Assembly (NCBI RefSeq): GCF_000236035.1
Contig: NZ_JH393257.1
Location: 776,982-840,981 of the forward strand
DNA: 64,000 bases
Source of the DNA: Vreelandella boliviensis LC1
Lineage (GTDB): Bacteria > Pseudomonadota > Gammaproteobacteria > Pseudomonadales > Halomonadaceae
Direction: 5' to 3'
Below the pieces are notes generated by a model. That model had not been told where the DNA came from. It saw only the letters and a list, made by a program, of their open reading frames with translations, and did no database searches. Made by a program: the position numbers and the translations under genes. This document shows, in pieces, positions 46,258-56,298 of the stretch. Numbering within the stretch: the first letter of the stretch is position 1; every line of letters begins with the position of its first letter.

Positions 46258-47127
46258 TCAGCGACGGCCAGCCTGTTCCATAACTTCTTTAGCGAAGTCG
46301 ACTTCTTCTTTCTCGATACCTTCACCAACTTCAAAGCGCGTAAAGCCAACCACTTCGCCGCCTGCAACCTTGACGAACTCAGCGACCGTTTGGTTGGGAT
46401 CTTTAACAAACGGCTGCTCGGTCAGGCTGTTTTCTGCCAGGTACTTTTTCAAGCGGCCCTGAACCATTTTCTCAGCGATTTGCTCCGGCTTACCGGCCAT
46501 ATCCGGCTGCGCCAGAATAATGGCTTTTTCCTGATCCAGCTGCTCTTGGGGCATATCGGCAGGATGCGCAACCGCAGGGTTGATCGCCGCCACGTGCATC
46601 GCAACGTCTTTTGCAACTTGCGAAGTACCGCCCGTCAGCACGGTCAGAACGCCAATGCGGCCACCGTGGACGTATTCGCCTACTAGACCACCGTCAGCAG
46701 CGTTAACTACGATGGCACGACGCACACCGATATTCTCACCGATTTTCTGGACTAACTGCTCGCGGGCAGTTTCCAGCTCGCCAGCCATAACGGCGGAGAC
46801 ATCTTCACTTTTTGCTGTAAAGAAAGCCGCGGCGATTTTGTCGGCAAACGCGATGAAGTTGTCATCACGGGCAACAAAGTCGGTCTCGGAGTTGATTTCA
46901 ACCATTACGCCGTAGCTACCATCTTCCGCTACACGCGTTACCACTACACCTTCTGCGGCGATACGATCGGCTTTCTTCGCCGCTTTTAGGCCGGAGCTTT
47001 TGCGCAGGTTTTCAATGGCAACTTCGATATCACCGTCGGTTTCGGTGAGTGCTTTTTTACACTCCATCATGCCGAGACCGGTACGTTCGCGAAGTTCCTT
47101 GACCTGAGAGGCGCTGATAGCTGCCAT
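46258..47127 (-). CDS. tsf: Elongation factor Ts
   Basis: Nucleotide exchange factor for EF-Tu, 289 residues. The N-terminal UBA-like domain ([29 protein letters not shown]) and the core with [12 protein letters not shown] are present. The ATG at 47127 follows an AGAGGTG site. It follows rpsB by 228 bp containing a terminator-like hairpin, as in the rpsB-tsf attenuator of other gammaproteobacteria. Confidence 0.98.
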   Translation of the reverse strand: MAAISASQVKELRERTGLGMMECKKALTETDGDIEVAIENLRKSSGLKAAKKADRIAAEGVVVTRVAEDGSYGVMVEINSETDFVARDDNFIAFADKIAAAFFTAKSEDVSAVMAGELETAREQLVQKIGENIGVRRAIVVNAADGGLVGEYVHGGRIGVLTVLTGGTSQVAKDVAMHVAAINPAVAHPADMPQEQLDQEKAIILAQPDMAGKPEQIAEKMVQGRLKKYLAENSLTEQPFVKDPNQTVAEFVKVAGGEVVGFTRFEVGEGIEKEEVDFAKEVMEQAGRR

Positions 47128-47290
47128 GAGAATTCACCTCTGAAATGGTTCTATGAGAGTTAGACGCAACACAGAGTATAGGCATGATAAATGACCATCA
47201 TGTATCACGCTGCCCTATGTCTCTCTGTATTGCGGGACCGGTACTGAGTGCCGGCAAATTCGTCCGCTCAGACAGTTAATCTTTAGCGGG

Positions 47291-47313
47291 AAAAAGGGGG
47301 CATAGCCCCCTTT
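47291..47313 (-). terminator. Attenuator/terminator between rpsB and tsf
   Basis: On the minus strand AAAGGGGGC and GCCCCCTTT pair around a three-base loop and run into five T. It lies about 43 bases after the rpsB stop and would allow only partial read-through into tsf. Confidence 0.8.
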
Positions 47314-47355
47314 GTCATGATGCGGCACACCTGCTCACCGCACCCACTGCTGCGA

Positions 47356-48105
47356 TTACTCGGCGGCAGTGTTGTCTTCAGCTGCAGCGGCCTCTTCGGT
47401 CACTTCAACGAACTCTTGAGCGTTGCCTTCTTTGGCACGACCACACGCATCCGCAATCGCTTTTACGTAGATCTGGATAGCGCGGATAGAGTCATCGTTG
47501 CCAGGGATTACGTAATCAACGCCATCGGGGTTGGAGTTAGTATCCACCACGCCGATAACCGGGATGCCCAGCTTGTTGGCTTCGTTGATCGCGATGCGCT
47601 CGTGGTCAACGTCGATCACGAACAGCGCGTCCGGTAGGCCGCCCATGTTCTTGATACCGCCGATAGAGCGCTCAAGCTTTTCCTGCTCGCGAGTCGCTAC
47701 CAAAACTTCTTTCTTGGTCAGCTTCTCAAAGGTGCCGTCTTCACGCATAGCTTCAAGATCGCGCAGACGCTTAATCGACTGACGGATGGTCTTGAAGTTA
47801 GTCAACATGCCGCCCAACCAGCGATGGTTGACGAAGTGCTGACCCGCACGGTTAGCTTCTTCTTTAATTACCTTGCTAGCGCTGCGCTTGGTGCCAACAA
47901 ACAAAATTTTGTTGTTGGATGCCGCCATCTTCTCGACCACATCGATCGCTTCGTTCAGCGCCGGAAGGGTGTGTTCAAGGTTGATGATGTGAATCTTGTT
48001 GCGCGCGCCGAAGATAAATTTGCTCATCTTCGGGTTCCAGTACTTGGTCTGGTGACCGAAGTGAGCGCCTGCTTTAAGCAGGTCACGCATATTAACGTGA
48101 GACAT
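47356..48105 (-). CDS. rpsB: 30S ribosomal protein S2
   Basis: Small-subunit ribosomal protein of 249 residues. Family features are [24 protein letters not shown], the central coiled-coil hairpin and [27 protein letters not shown]. The ATG at 48105 has AGGAGTTCTACC upstream. S2 is known to repress its own mRNA in gammaproteobacteria; the roughly 240-base leader here could serve that purpose. Confidence 0.98.
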   Translation of the reverse strand: MSHVNMRDLLKAGAHFGHQTKYWNPKMSKFIFGARNKIHIINLEHTLPALNEAIDVVEKMAASNNKILFVGTKRSASKVIKEEANRAGQHFVNHRWLGGMLTNFKTIRQSIKRLRDLEAMREDGTFEKLTKKEVLVATREQEKLERSIGGIKNMGGLPDALFVIDVDHERIAINEANKLGIPVIGVVDTNSNPDGVDYVIPGNDDSIRAIQIYVKAIADACGRAKEGNAQEFVEVTEEAAAAEDNTAAE

Positions 48106-48353
48106 GGTAGAACTCCTAAAACTCGGGTTAGGCCTCCACGCACCCCATGGATCCGACCGTTGACCACGTTAGACGCTGCCAGCGGCACCCGGGACCATGT
48201 GCCGGTGCATGTGTGTTTTTAAGGCTTGATGTTTTTAATGATTTAGTAAGCATCGCGCCCGTAAACTGAGCACGCTGCGGATTCATCGCCCTGCCCTACT
48301 GCGTCCTTACAAGCTAAGAAGCTCGGAATCACGATTGCAGGAAAGCGCGCGGC
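48106..48353 (-). promoter_or_regulatory. Putative rpsB leader RNA (S2 autoregulation region)
   Basis: The 346-bp gap between divergent rpsB and map contains no gene. On the rpsB strand the last ~200 bases are G/C-rich with several short inverted repeats (for example CACATGGTCCCGGGTGCC and GGATCCATGG segments). The location matches the rpsB leader elements of gammaproteobacteria; the exact fold was not verified. Confidence 0.4.
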
Positions 48354-48382
48354 TTTATACCATAGATCATTGCCAAGATGAA
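48354..48382 (-). promoter_or_regulatory. Candidate rpsB promoter
   Basis: On the minus strand TTCATC (48382-48377), a 17-base spacer and TATAAA (48359-48354) are followed by a G/C-rich discriminator (GCCGCGCG), a feature of stringently controlled ribosomal promoters. The -35 match is weak. Confidence 0.4.
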
Positions 48383-48451
48383 GTCGCACCCCGTTTGACG
48401 GTCTTAAATTGCGCCATTCAATTTTCCATTCTGCATTTATATCGAGCATTC

Positions 48452-49243
48452 ATGAACGTTCCTATTAAGACGCCTTCTGAAATCGAACACATGCGCGAAG
48501 CCGGGCGCCAAGCGGCTAGCGTCATTGAAATGATCACCCCCCATATCCAGGCGGGCATTAGCACGGGGGAAATCGACCGTCTTTGTCATGAGTATATTGT
48601 TAACGAGCTGGGCTCGGCCCCTGCACCACTGAACTACCATGGTTTTCCCAAAGCGACCTGCACCTCGCTGAACCATGTGGTTTGCCACGGCATCCCCGAC
48701 GACGCCAAGAAGCTCAAAAAAGGCGATATCATGAATTTAGATATCACCGTTAAGACCCACGCCGGTTACCACGGCGACTCCAGCGTGATGTTCGTGGTCG
48801 GTGAAACGATCCAGGGCGAACGGCTGTGCCGCATCACCCAGGAGTGCCTGTATAAAAGCATTGAGCTGGTCAAGCCCGGCGTGCGCCTGTCTGAACTGGC
48901 TAGGGTGATTCAAAAACACGCCGAAGAGCACGGCTACTCAGTGGTACGCGACTTCTGCGGTCATGGCATCGGCGCCGAGTTTCACGAAGAGCCGCAGTTT
49001 TTGCACTACGACGGCTACGCACCGGATGCCGACATCACACTCGCCGCCGGGATGTGCTTTACCATTGAACCGATGATTAACGTCGGCGGCTATAAAACCA
49101 AGGTGCTGCGCGATGGCTGGACCGCCGTGACTAAAGATCGCAGCCTCTCTGCGCAGTGGGAGCACACGCTGCTAGTGACTGACGAAGGCGTTGAGGTGTT
49201 GACCGCGCGCAGCGATGAAGACTTCAGTTTTTTGAATAACTGA
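48452..49243 (+). CDS. map: Type I methionine aminopeptidase
   Basis: Removes the initiator methionine from new proteins; 263 residues (E. coli 264). The five metal ligands lie in MNLDITVKTHAGYHGDSS, CGHGIGAEFHEEPQF and MCFTIEPMIN plus WEHTLLVT. The upstream open frame to 48335 is out of keeping with the family; the ATG at 48452 (MNVPIKTPSEIEHMREAG) is used. TTGACG at 48395 may be its -35. Its TGA overlaps the glnD start. Confidence 0.97.
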   Translation: MNVPIKTPSEIEHMREAGRQAASVIEMITPHIQAGISTGEIDRLCHEYIVNELGSAPAPLNYHGFPKATCTSLNHVVCHGIPDDAKKLKKGDIMNLDITVKTHAGYHGDSSVMFVVGETIQGERLCRITQECLYKSIELVKPGVRLSELARVIQKHAEEHGYSVVRDFCGHGIGAEFHEEPQFLHYDGYAPDADITLAAGMCFTIEPMINVGGYKTKVLRDGWTAVTKDRSLSAQWEHTLLVTDEGVEVLTARSDEDFSFLNN

Positions 49244-51918
49244 TGCTATTACACCACCACCGGTTTGAACCGGACACCACGCTTTACGACCTGGACGCAT
49301 TTCGCACTGAGCTTGCCGGTTCGCGCTCCCCGGTCGCTCCGTTCAAGACCGCCCTGCGCGAACTTCAAGCACGCCTTGACGAAAAGTTTCGCGCCGGGGC
49401 GGATATTCGTGACTTAGTGCGCGGTCGCGCCTGGTACCTGGACCAGCTGCTGGCGATAGCCTGGGCACAGCACGAGTGGCCCGATGACGGCATCGCGCTG
49501 GTGGCCGTGGGTGGTTATGGCCGTGGCGAGCTGCACCCCCACTCAGATATCGACCTGTTATTGCTACTCGAGCACGACGACGACACCGCCTACCGCGAAC
49601 CGCTGACCGCCTTTATCACCTTCTTGTGGGATATTGGCCTGGAAATTGGCCATAGCGTACGCTCGCTCAGCGACTGCGAGCGGGAAGCGGAAGCGGATGT
49701 CACGGTCATTACCAACCTGCTCGAATCTCGCCTGATTGCGGGGCCAGAAAGCCTACGCAAAGCCATGCGCGAGCGTCTCAGCGCCGAGCAGATTTGGCCC
49801 GCTGACCGCTTCTTTGAAGCCAAGTGGCAGGAGCAGATCTCCCGCCACTACCGCTACAATAACTCCGAGTACCACTTAGAGCCGAACCTCAAAAGCTCCC
49901 CCGGCGGGCTACGCGATATCCAGATGATTGGCTGGGTGGCCAAGCGCCATTTCGGCACCGAGCATTACACCGACATTGTCGCCAACGGCTTTATGAATGA
50001 TGCCGAGCTGCGCATTCTAAGCCAGGGTCAGGCATTCCTTTGGCAAGTGCGCTATGCCCTGCATATGCTCACCGACCGCGCCGAAGACCGCCTGTTGTTT
50101 GACCACCAGCGCACCATCGCTGAAATGTTTGGCTTTCGCGATACGCCCGAACGTCTGGCGGTTGAGCAGTTTATGAAGCGCTACTACCGGCATGTCACCG
50201 CGCTCGCAGGTCTCAACGATATGCTGCTGCAGCACTTTGACGAAGTCATTCTGCGCGGCAAAGAAGCACTCACCACCGTCAAGCTCAATGAACGCTTTGA
50301 GACCAAAGGCGGTTATATCCAGGTGCGTTCGCGCAGCCTTTTCCGCGAGCGGCCCGCAGCGATGCTGGAGTTATTTCTGTTGATGGCCAAGCACCCTGAA
50401 ATCGAAGGGGTACGTGCAGATACCATCCGACTAATTCGTGATCATCGCCACCAGATTGACGACCACTACCGGGAAGACCCGCGTCACCAGCGGCTATTCA
50501 TGGCCATTATGCGCGCCCCCGGCAACGTGCCTCGCCAGCTGCGTCGTATGAACCGCTACGGCATTCTGGGCAAATACCTGCCCGAATTTGGCCGTGCCGT
50601 AGGCTTGATGCAGCACGACCTGTTTCATATTTATACCGTCGATGCCCACACCCTGCTGCTGCTTAAATTTCTGCACAATTTCCGCAAACCGGAAGCGAAG
50701 GGTGACTTCCCGGTGGCGGTGGCACTGATGCAGCAGCTACCCAAGCTCGACCTGCTGTGGATTGCCGGACTGTTTCACGATGTCGGCAAGGGCCGCGGCG
50801 GCGACCACTCGGAAATCGGCGCTCGGGACGTTGAACAGTTCTGCCAGCGACACCACGTCTCGCCCCACGATATCAATCTGGTGAGTTGGCTGGTTGAGCA
50901 CCATTTATTGATGTCGATGACCGCTCAAAAGCGCGACATCAGCGACCCCGATGTGATTCGTGATTTTGCCTTGGTGGTGCGTAACGAAACGCGCCTGGAC
51001 TACCTTTACGTGCTCACCGTGGCCGACATCAATGCCACCAACCCCACGCTGTGGAATGGCTGGCGGGCGTCGCTGCTGCGCCAACTGCACGCCGAGACCA
51101 AGCGCGCCCTGCGCCGCGGCCTGAATAATCCACCTGACCGCGACGACTGGGTACGCGAAACGCGTACCGAAGCACGCTCTCTGCTGCAAACCATCGGCGT
51201 TAATCGTGAGCAAATTGATCATCTTTGGGAATCGCTAGGGGAAGACTACTTTCTGCAGTACGCGCCCAGCGAAATCGTATGGCAGACCCAGGGTATTCTG
51301 AATCACAACCAGTCGCCGCTGCCGCTAGTACTGATCAGCGCGCCGACTGCTGACATGTCCGAAGGCGGCACCAAGGTATTTATCCACACCCGTTCGGTGG
51401 ATGACCTCTTCGCTGCTACCGCCGCTGCCATGGAGCAGCTGGGGCTCTCAATTCACGATGCGCGCATTGCTACCTCCCACAACGATTGGACGCTAAACAC
51501 CTTTATTGTGCTCGACAGCCATGGCCAACCCATACGTGACCCGGGTCACATCGAAGAGATGCGTCAGCATCTGGTAGAAGAGCTTGATGACCCCGACGAC
51601 TACCCAGATATCGTCACCCGCCACACGCCGCGCCAGCTGAAGCATTTCAAGGTGCCCACTGAGGTGCTTATTGAACAGGATCCGGCCAATGAGCGCACGC
51701 TGCTGGAGCTAACGGCTCCCGACCGCCCCGGCCTGTTGGCCCGCGTAGGACGTATCTTTATGGAACAGGACATCTCGCTTTCCGCGGCAAAAATCGCCAC
51801 CCTCGGCGAGCGGGTAGAAGACGTCTTTTTCATCACCACCAAGGCAGGCGAACCACTTACCGATCCCGAGCGCCAGCAGCAGCTGCGCGAACGTCTGATT
51901 GAAGTGCTGGGGGTTTAA
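49243..51918 (+). CDS. glnD: Bifunctional uridylyltransferase/uridylyl-removing enzyme GlnD
   Basis: Nitrogen sensor of 891 residues that uridylylates PII proteins when glutamine is low and deuridylylates them when it is high. The nucleotidyltransferase domain has GGYGRGELHPHSDIDLLLL near residue 90, the HD domain has FHDVGKGRGGDHSEIG near 510, and two ACT domains for glutamine binding end the protein (LTAPDRPGLLARVGRIF). The start ATG overlaps the map stop. No PII gene is in the window. Confidence 0.98.
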   Translation: MLLHHHRFEPDTTLYDLDAFRTELAGSRSPVAPFKTALRELQARLDEKFRAGADIRDLVRGRAWYLDQLLAIAWAQHEWPDDGIALVAVGGYGRGELHPHSDIDLLLLLEHDDDTAYREPLTAFITFLWDIGLEIGHSVRSLSDCEREAEADVTVITNLLESRLIAGPESLRKAMRERLSAEQIWPADRFFEAKWQEQISRHYRYNNSEYHLEPNLKSSPGGLRDIQMIGWVAKRHFGTEHYTDIVANGFMNDAELRILSQGQAFLWQVRYALHMLTDRAEDRLLFDHQRTIAEMFGFRDTPERLAVEQFMKRYYRHVTALAGLNDMLLQHFDEVILRGKEALTTVKLNERFETKGGYIQVRSRSLFRERPAAMLELFLLMAKHPEIEGVRADTIRLIRDHRHQIDDHYREDPRHQRLFMAIMRAPGNVPRQLRRMNRYGILGKYLPEFGRAVGLMQHDLFHIYTVDAHTLLLLKFLHNFRKPEAKGDFPVAVALMQQLPKLDLLWIAGLFHDVGKGRGGDHSEIGARDVEQFCQRHHVSPHDINLVSWLVEHHLLMSMTAQKRDISDPDVIRDFALVVRNETRLDYLYVLTVADINATNPTLWNGWRASLLRQLHAETKRALRRGLNNPPDRDDWVRETRTEARSLLQTIGVNREQIDHLWESLGEDYFLQYAPSEIVWQTQGILNHNQSPLPLVLISAPTADMSEGGTKVFIHTRSVDDLFAATAAAMEQLGLSIHDARIATSHNDWTLNTFIVLDSHGQPIRDPGHIEEMRQHLVEELDDPDDYPDIVTRHTPRQLKHFKVPTEVLIEQDPANERTLLELTAPDRPGLLARVGRIFMEQDISLSAAKIATLGERVEDVFFITTKAGEPLTDPERQQQLRERLIEVLGV

Positions 51919-51928
51919 GCCCATTCAC

Positions 51929-51961
51929 AGCCCCGGTTAGGTTTGAGCCTACACCGGGGCT
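51929..51961 (+). promoter_or_regulatory. Long hairpin after glnD overlapping the dapC promoter
   Basis: AGCCCCGGT-TAGG (51929-51941) pairs with CCTA-C-ACCGGGGCT (51948-51961) around six bases. It lies ten bases after the glnD stop but lacks a T tract; its right arm fills the spacer of the dapC promoter. Confidence 0.6.
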
Positions 51962-51971
51962 TGCCTATAAT
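51943..51971 (+). promoter_or_regulatory. Candidate sigma-70 promoter for dapC
   Basis: TTGAGC (51943-51948), a 17-base spacer and a perfect TATAAT (51966-51971) lie 37 bases before the dapC ATG. The -35 sits in the loop of the hairpin after glnD. Confidence 0.7.
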
Positions 51972-52007
51972 CGACGGTTTACGCCGCCAGCCATCAACGG
52001 ACACATC

Positions 52008-53204
52008 ATGAACGCCGACCTCGACGCCCTGCATCCCTACCCGTTTGAAAAGCTGGCCGCGCTGAAAGCCGACCTAACGCCCCCGGCTAACCTGGCGCAT
52101 ATCCCGCTGACCATTGGCGAACCCCAGCACGCGCCCTACCCCGCGGCACTGGAAGCGCTGGTAACGCACCAGCTGGAAATGGCCCGTTATCCTGCGACCA
52201 ACGGCCTGCCAGCGCTGCGCCAAGCCATCGCCAACTGGGCAAGCCAACGCTTTCAACTGCGCGAACTCGACAGCGAACGGCACGTGGTGCCCGTTAACGG
52301 CACTCGGGAAGCCATTTTTGCCTTTGTCCAGGCAGCACTGGATCGCACACGCCCAGCGAAAGTCGCGGCACCCAATCCGTTTTATCAAATTTACGAAGGC
52401 GCGACGCTGCTAGCTGGCGGCGAGCCGCTCTATTTAGACTGTACCGCTGAGAATAATTTTCGGTCCGACTTCAGCGCCGTGCCCGCCGCTACGTGGCGCG
52501 ATGTGCAAATCGTATTTATCTGCTCACCGGGTAACCCTACCGGTGCGGTCACGCCCCTTGAAGAGTTTAAGCAGCTGATTGCGCTGGCCGACGAACACGA
52601 CTTTATTATCGCCTCAGACGAGTGCTACTCGGAGCTCTACCTCGACGAAGCAGCCCCACCGCCGGGGCTACTGCAAGCCTGCGCCGAGCTGGGTCGCGAT
52701 GACTACCGACGCTGCGTGGTGTTTCACTCGCTTTCCAAGCGCTCCAACCTGCCTGGTCTGCGCTCGGGCTTTGTCGCAGGGGATGCGTCACTGCTCACAC
52801 CGTTTAAGCGCTACCGCACCTACCACGGCTGTGCCATGTCGCTGCCGCTGCAGCACGCCTCCATCGCCGCTTGGCAGGATGAGCAGCACGTGCGCGCCAA
52901 CCGCGACGCCTACCGCGAAAAATTTAGCGCGGTCACCGAGGTGCTTGCCCCGGTCATGGATTTCCCCACGCCCCAGGCTAGCTTTTACCTATGGCCTGCG
53001 GTGCCCGGTGGCGACGACATCACCTTCACGCAGCGCCTGTTTGCCGAGCAGCACGTTAGCGTACTGCCGGGCAGCCTAATGGGCCGCACGGGTGAAAATG
53101 GCGCTAACCCCGGCGCAGGGCGTTTGCGCCTCGCACTGGTGGCAGAGCTAGCGCCCACCCTTGAAGCCGCCCAGCGCATTCGCCATCTTATAGAGCGCGG
53201 CTAA
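52008..53204 (+). CDS. dapC: Succinyldiaminopimelate transaminase
   Basis: Pyridoxal phosphate enzyme of the succinylase lysine pathway, converting N-succinyl-2-amino-6-oxopimelate to N-succinyl-LL-diaminopimelate with glutamate. The 398-residue fold type I protein has the PLP lysine in SLSKRSNLPGLRSGF and IFICSPGNPTGAVTP. The start MNADLDALHPYPFEKLAAL is typical of the Pseudomonas-type DapC. It is next to dapD and dapE with glnD upstream, the arrangement in pseudomonads. Confidence 0.94.
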   Translation: MNADLDALHPYPFEKLAALKADLTPPANLAHIPLTIGEPQHAPYPAALEALVTHQLEMARYPATNGLPALRQAIANWASQRFQLRELDSERHVVPVNGTREAIFAFVQAALDRTRPAKVAAPNPFYQIYEGATLLAGGEPLYLDCTAENNFRSDFSAVPAATWRDVQIVFICSPGNPTGAVTPLEEFKQLIALADEHDFIIASDECYSELYLDEAAPPPGLLQACAELGRDDYRRCVVFHSLSKRSNLPGLRSGFVAGDASLLTPFKRYRTYHGCAMSLPLQHASIAAWQDEQHVRANRDAYREKFSAVTEVLAPVMDFPTPQASFYLWPAVPGGDDITFTQRLFAEQHVSVLPGSLMGRTGENGANPGAGRLRLALVAELAPTLEAAQRIRHLIERG

Positions 53205-53234
53205 CCGCGAGATTTAACCTTTCAGGGAGGCCCT

Positions 53235-53579
53235 ATGCTGACGCTGTATATCATCGATAACTGCGATACCTGCCGCAAAGCGCGCAAAGCGTTGGATGAG
53301 AAAGCGCTGCTGTATAAAACCCACGACCTACGCAAAGAGGGTCTCTCCGCTGCGCTGTTGGAGCATATTTTACATCGCGTACCGCTGGTGGACGTCATTA
53401 ACAAACGCAGCAAAACCTGGCGCGAACTTTCTGATGACGAAAAGGATTACGACGCCAACTCGGCCCGCCAGCTACTCATGAAACACCCTACGCTGCTGAA
53501 GCGGCCACTGCTGGAAGTAGACGACTCAACTATCTTAGTCGGCTACCGCGACGGCGATTACGACAAGCTAAGCGGCTAA
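53235..53579 (+). CDS. ArsC/Spx-family thioredoxin-like protein (YffB type)
   Basis: Protein of 114 residues with a thioredoxin-like fold. The N-terminal NCDTCRKARKALDE holds a CxxC pair, as in YffB/Spx proteins, unlike arsenate reductase ArsC with its single active Cys. The Arg of arsenate reductases is not clearly placed. The family's role in this location, between dapC and dapD in pseudomonads, is not established. The ATG at 53235 follows CAGGGAGG. Confidence 0.85.
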   Translation: MLTLYIIDNCDTCRKARKALDEKALLYKTHDLRKEGLSAALLEHILHRVPLVDVINKRSKTWRELSDDEKDYDANSARQLLMKHPTLLKRPLLEVDDSTILVGYRDGDYDKLSG

Positions 53580-53648
53580 GCAGACAGGCTCTTGTCTCTA
53601 TCAATCACTTTTTAACACTCACTTTCCATCACAACAGGACACTCCCTT

Positions 53649-54674
53649 ATGCTGAGCTTTGCGCTTGGAATTGGCACCCAAAACACTCAGGGCAACTGGC
53701 TGGAGATCTACTACCCGGCACCGCTGCTTAACCCACCAGCCAGCCTAGTGGAAGCTGCTAAACAGGCTCTGGACGCCCCCCAAGGCAATGCCGCCATCAG
53801 CTTTTTGCCTGAAGACTGCACACGTCTGGCTAAAGCGTTAGAAGCCGCCGGGCACCCTGACCAAGCAGAGCTTGCCGAAGCGCTCTCTGCCAGCCAGCGC
53901 CCGCTGGTCGCGATGTTCCTAGAGAGCGATGAAGCACCACAAACCGCGCCAGAGGTGTATTTAAAACTGCACCTGCTGTCGCACCGCTTGGTCAAACCTC
54001 ACGGTCTTGATCTCACCGGCATGTTTGGCCTGCTGCGCAATATTGCCTGGACCAACGAAGGCGCCATCGACATTGAAGAGTTACCTACACGCCGTTTGAA
54101 GGCGCGTATGGCGGGTCGTGCGCTGTCCGTCGACTGTGTCGATAAATTCCCCAAAATGACCGACTATGTAGTGCCCACCGGTATTCGCATTGCCGACACC
54201 GCCCGCGTTCGCCTGGGTGCTTACTTGGGCGAAGGCACGACCGTGATGCACGAAGGCTTCGTCAACTTCAATGCGGGTGCCGAAGGCCCCGGCATGATTG
54301 AAGGCCGCATCTCAGCGGGCGTAATGGTCGGCAAAGGCTCCGACTTGGGCGGCGGCTGTTCAACTATGGGCACCCTCTCAGGTGGTGGCAATATCGTCAT
54401 TAAGGTCGGGGAAGGCTGCTTGATCGGTGCTAATGCGGGCATTGGCATTCCGCTCGGCGACCGCTGCACGGTAGAAGCAGGACTGTATATTACCGCTGGT
54501 TCCAAAGTGACCTTACTGGATGATCAGGGCCAGGAAGTGAATACCGTTGCCGCCCGTGAGCTGGCCGGACAAGACGACCAGCTTTGGCGCCGCAACTCCC
54601 AGAATGGCCGCATTGAGTGCTTGACCAATAAAAGTGCTATCGCCCTGAACGAGGCGCTGCATGCCCATAACTGA
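53649..54674 (+). CDS. dapD: Tetrahydrodipicolinate N-succinyltransferase
   Basis: Hexapeptide-repeat acyltransferase that adds succinyl to tetrahydrodipicolinate. The 341-residue protein belongs to the long, Pseudomonas-type DapD: start [20 protein letters not shown], core [20 protein letters not shown] and [20 protein letters not shown]. The DapD of enterobacteria is shorter (274) and differs at the N-terminus. Its stop overlaps the dapE start by 14 bases. Confidence 0.96.
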   Translation: MLSFALGIGTQNTQGNWLEIYYPAPLLNPPASLVEAAKQALDAPQGNAAISFLPEDCTRLAKALEAAGHPDQAELAEALSASQRPLVAMFLESDEAPQTAPEVYLKLHLLSHRLVKPHGLDLTGMFGLLRNIAWTNEGAIDIEELPTRRLKARMAGRALSVDCVDKFPKMTDYVVPTGIRIADTARVRLGAYLGEGTTVMHEGFVNFNAGAEGPGMIEGRISAGVMVGKGSDLGGGCSTMGTLSGGGNIVIKVGEGCLIGANAGIGIPLGDRCTVEAGLYITAGSKVTLLDDQGQEVNTVAARELAGQDDQLWRRNSQNGRIECLTNKSAIALNEALHAHN

Positions 54675-55833
54675 GCCTGAAGGATTGTCGCCGACGCTCA
54701 CGCTTGCCTTTGAGCTGCTCAGCCGGGCCTCGGTAACGCCGGACGACGAAGGCTGCCAGGAACTCATGATTGAGCGCCTAGCAGCGCTCGGTTTTCATAT
54801 TGAGCGGCTACCGTTTGGCGACGTAAAGAATTTCTGGGCTGTTCGCGGTCATCACGGCCCGGTGGTGGCCTTTGCCGGTCACACCGACGTGGTACCCAGC
54901 GGCCCCTCTAACAACTGGCAGTACCCACCGTTTGAGCCCTGCATTGATGACGAGGGCATGCTGTGCGGACGCGGTGCGGCGGATATGAAAGGCAGTCTGG
55001 CTTCAATGCTGACCGCCGTAGAACGCTTTGTGGCCAATAACCCAAACTACGATGGCCGTATTGCTTTTCTGATCACCTCTGATGAAGAGGGCCCGGCCGT
55101 GGACGGCACTCGCGCGGTGGTGGAGCACCTGCGTGAGCGTAACGAGCGCCTCGACTACTGTATTGTCGGCGAGCCATCCTCGACCACGCGCCTGGGTGAT
55201 GCGATCAAAAACGGTCGCCGCGGCTCGCTGGGGGCTACCCTGCACATTAAAGGCGTGCAAGGCCACGTGGCCTATCCGCATTTAGCCCGCAACCCCATCC
55301 ACCAGGCAATGCCAGCGCTGGATGCGTTAGTCAACGAGCACTGGGACGCGGGTAACGACTTCTTCCCCGCCACCAGCTTTCAGATTTCCAACCTACGGGC
55401 CGGTACCGGCGCCACCAACGTGATCCCTGGCGATGTCGAAGTAGTGTTTAACTTTCGCTTCTCCACCGAGGTGACCCATGAAGAGCTCAAAGCGCGCACG
55501 GAAACCATTCTCGACCAGCATGGATTGGAGTATCAGGTAGACTGGACGCTCAACGGTGAGCCCTTTTTAACCACGGAAGGCGCGCTGGTTGACGCCGCCA
55601 TTAAAGGCGTTGAAGCGGTGACCGGCCAGCGCCCGGCACTCTCCACCAGTGGCGGCACCTCGGATGGCCGCTTTATCGCCACCCTTGGCACTCAAGTGGT
55701 TGAGCTAGGTCCGCTCAACGACACCATCCACAAGGTCAATGAGCGCGTTCGCGCCAGCGACCTGGACGACTTAAGCCGGATCTACGAAGCGACGCTGCAG
55801 GCGCTGCTCACCTCCGGCGAGGTAAACCTATGA
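54661..55833 (+). CDS. dapE: Succinyl-diaminopimelate desuccinylase
   Basis: Zinc amidohydrolase of the M20 family releasing LL-diaminopimelate and succinate, 390 residues. Metal ligands are in [11 protein letters not shown] (His) and [13 protein letters not shown] (Asp), the catalytic Glu is in TSDEEGPA, and the C-terminal [11 protein letters not shown] and [14 protein letters not shown] complete the site. It is translationally coupled to dapD and its TGA overlaps the next ATG. Confidence 0.96.
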   Translation: MPITEPEGLSPTLTLAFELLSRASVTPDDEGCQELMIERLAALGFHIERLPFGDVKNFWAVRGHHGPVVAFAGHTDVVPSGPSNNWQYPPFEPCIDDEGMLCGRGAADMKGSLASMLTAVERFVANNPNYDGRIAFLITSDEEGPAVDGTRAVVEHLRERNERLDYCIVGEPSSTTRLGDAIKNGRRGSLGATLHIKGVQGHVAYPHLARNPIHQAMPALDALVNEHWDAGNDFFPATSFQISNLRAGTGATNVIPGDVEVVFNFRFSTEVTHEELKARTETILDQHGLEYQVDWTLNGEPFLTTEGALVDAAIKGVEAVTGQRPALSTSGGTSDGRFIATLGTQVVELGPLNDTIHKVNERVRASDLDDLSRIYEATLQALLTSGEVNL

Positions 55834-56219
55834 TGGAGCGCTACCCCGATATAGAGATTTACCTAGCCAGCGTTTCGCTTGATGCGCTCAATGAGTGGCT
55901 AAAAAGCGCGTTAATAGCACCGCCACTTAGCCCAGCGGGTAAAGGCCAATGGAAAACCCGTGGCCAATACCAGGGTGATTGCGTGCCGGTATTGCTGGTA
56001 GACAAAGCCGCTGATGGCTTTGCCAGCCTATGGTTTGATAGCAACCACACGCCGTGGATGACCGACCAAGAGTGTGCCCAGCAGGCCGCGGAAGCGTTGC
56101 AAATCGAGGTACGCTGCTCACTGGGCGGCTGGCACCCCGGTGATGATCCCGACCGCTTTTGGCAAGTGTTGCCCGGCGGAAAAGAAGGGCCAATAGAGTG
56201 GCCCGATTCAGGACGTTAA
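55830..56219 (+). CDS. Hypothetical protein downstream of dapE
   Basis: A 129-residue soluble protein whose start ATG overlaps the dapE stop (ATGA at 55830-55833), so it is co-translated. It has Trp- and Asp-rich stretches ([19 protein letters not shown] and [19 protein letters not shown]) and no membrane segment or Cys-rich motif. Similar short genes occur after dapE in marine gammaproteobacteria, in my recollection, but no function is known to me. A strong hairpin terminator follows. Confidence 0.75.
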   Translation: MMERYPDIEIYLASVSLDALNEWLKSALIAPPLSPAGKGQWKTRGQYQGDCVPVLLVDKAADGFASLWFDSNHTPWMTDQECAQQAAEALQIEVRCSLGGWHPGDDPDRFWQVLPGGKEGPIEWPDSGR

Positions 56220-56236
56220 TCGGGTGCTTAAAACGT

Positions 56237-56264
56237 AAACGACCCCGCCAAGGCGGGGTCGTTT
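56237..56264 (+). terminator. Bidirectional terminator between the dapE operon and the cold-shock gene
   Basis: AAACGACCCCGCC (56237-56249) and GGCGGGGTCGTTT (56252-56264) are perfect inverted copies two bases apart. A/T-rich flanks on both sides suit termination of both convergent transcripts. Confidence 0.85.
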
Positions 56265-56298
56265 GCTATCCAACTATCAATTTAGCTAGCCGTAAGGC

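Noticed and set aside
53235..53579. Arsenate reductase
   Set aside because: The CxxC motif and location in the dap operon fit the YffB/Spx branch, so arsenate reduction and a link to the arsenosugar-like cluster are not claimed.
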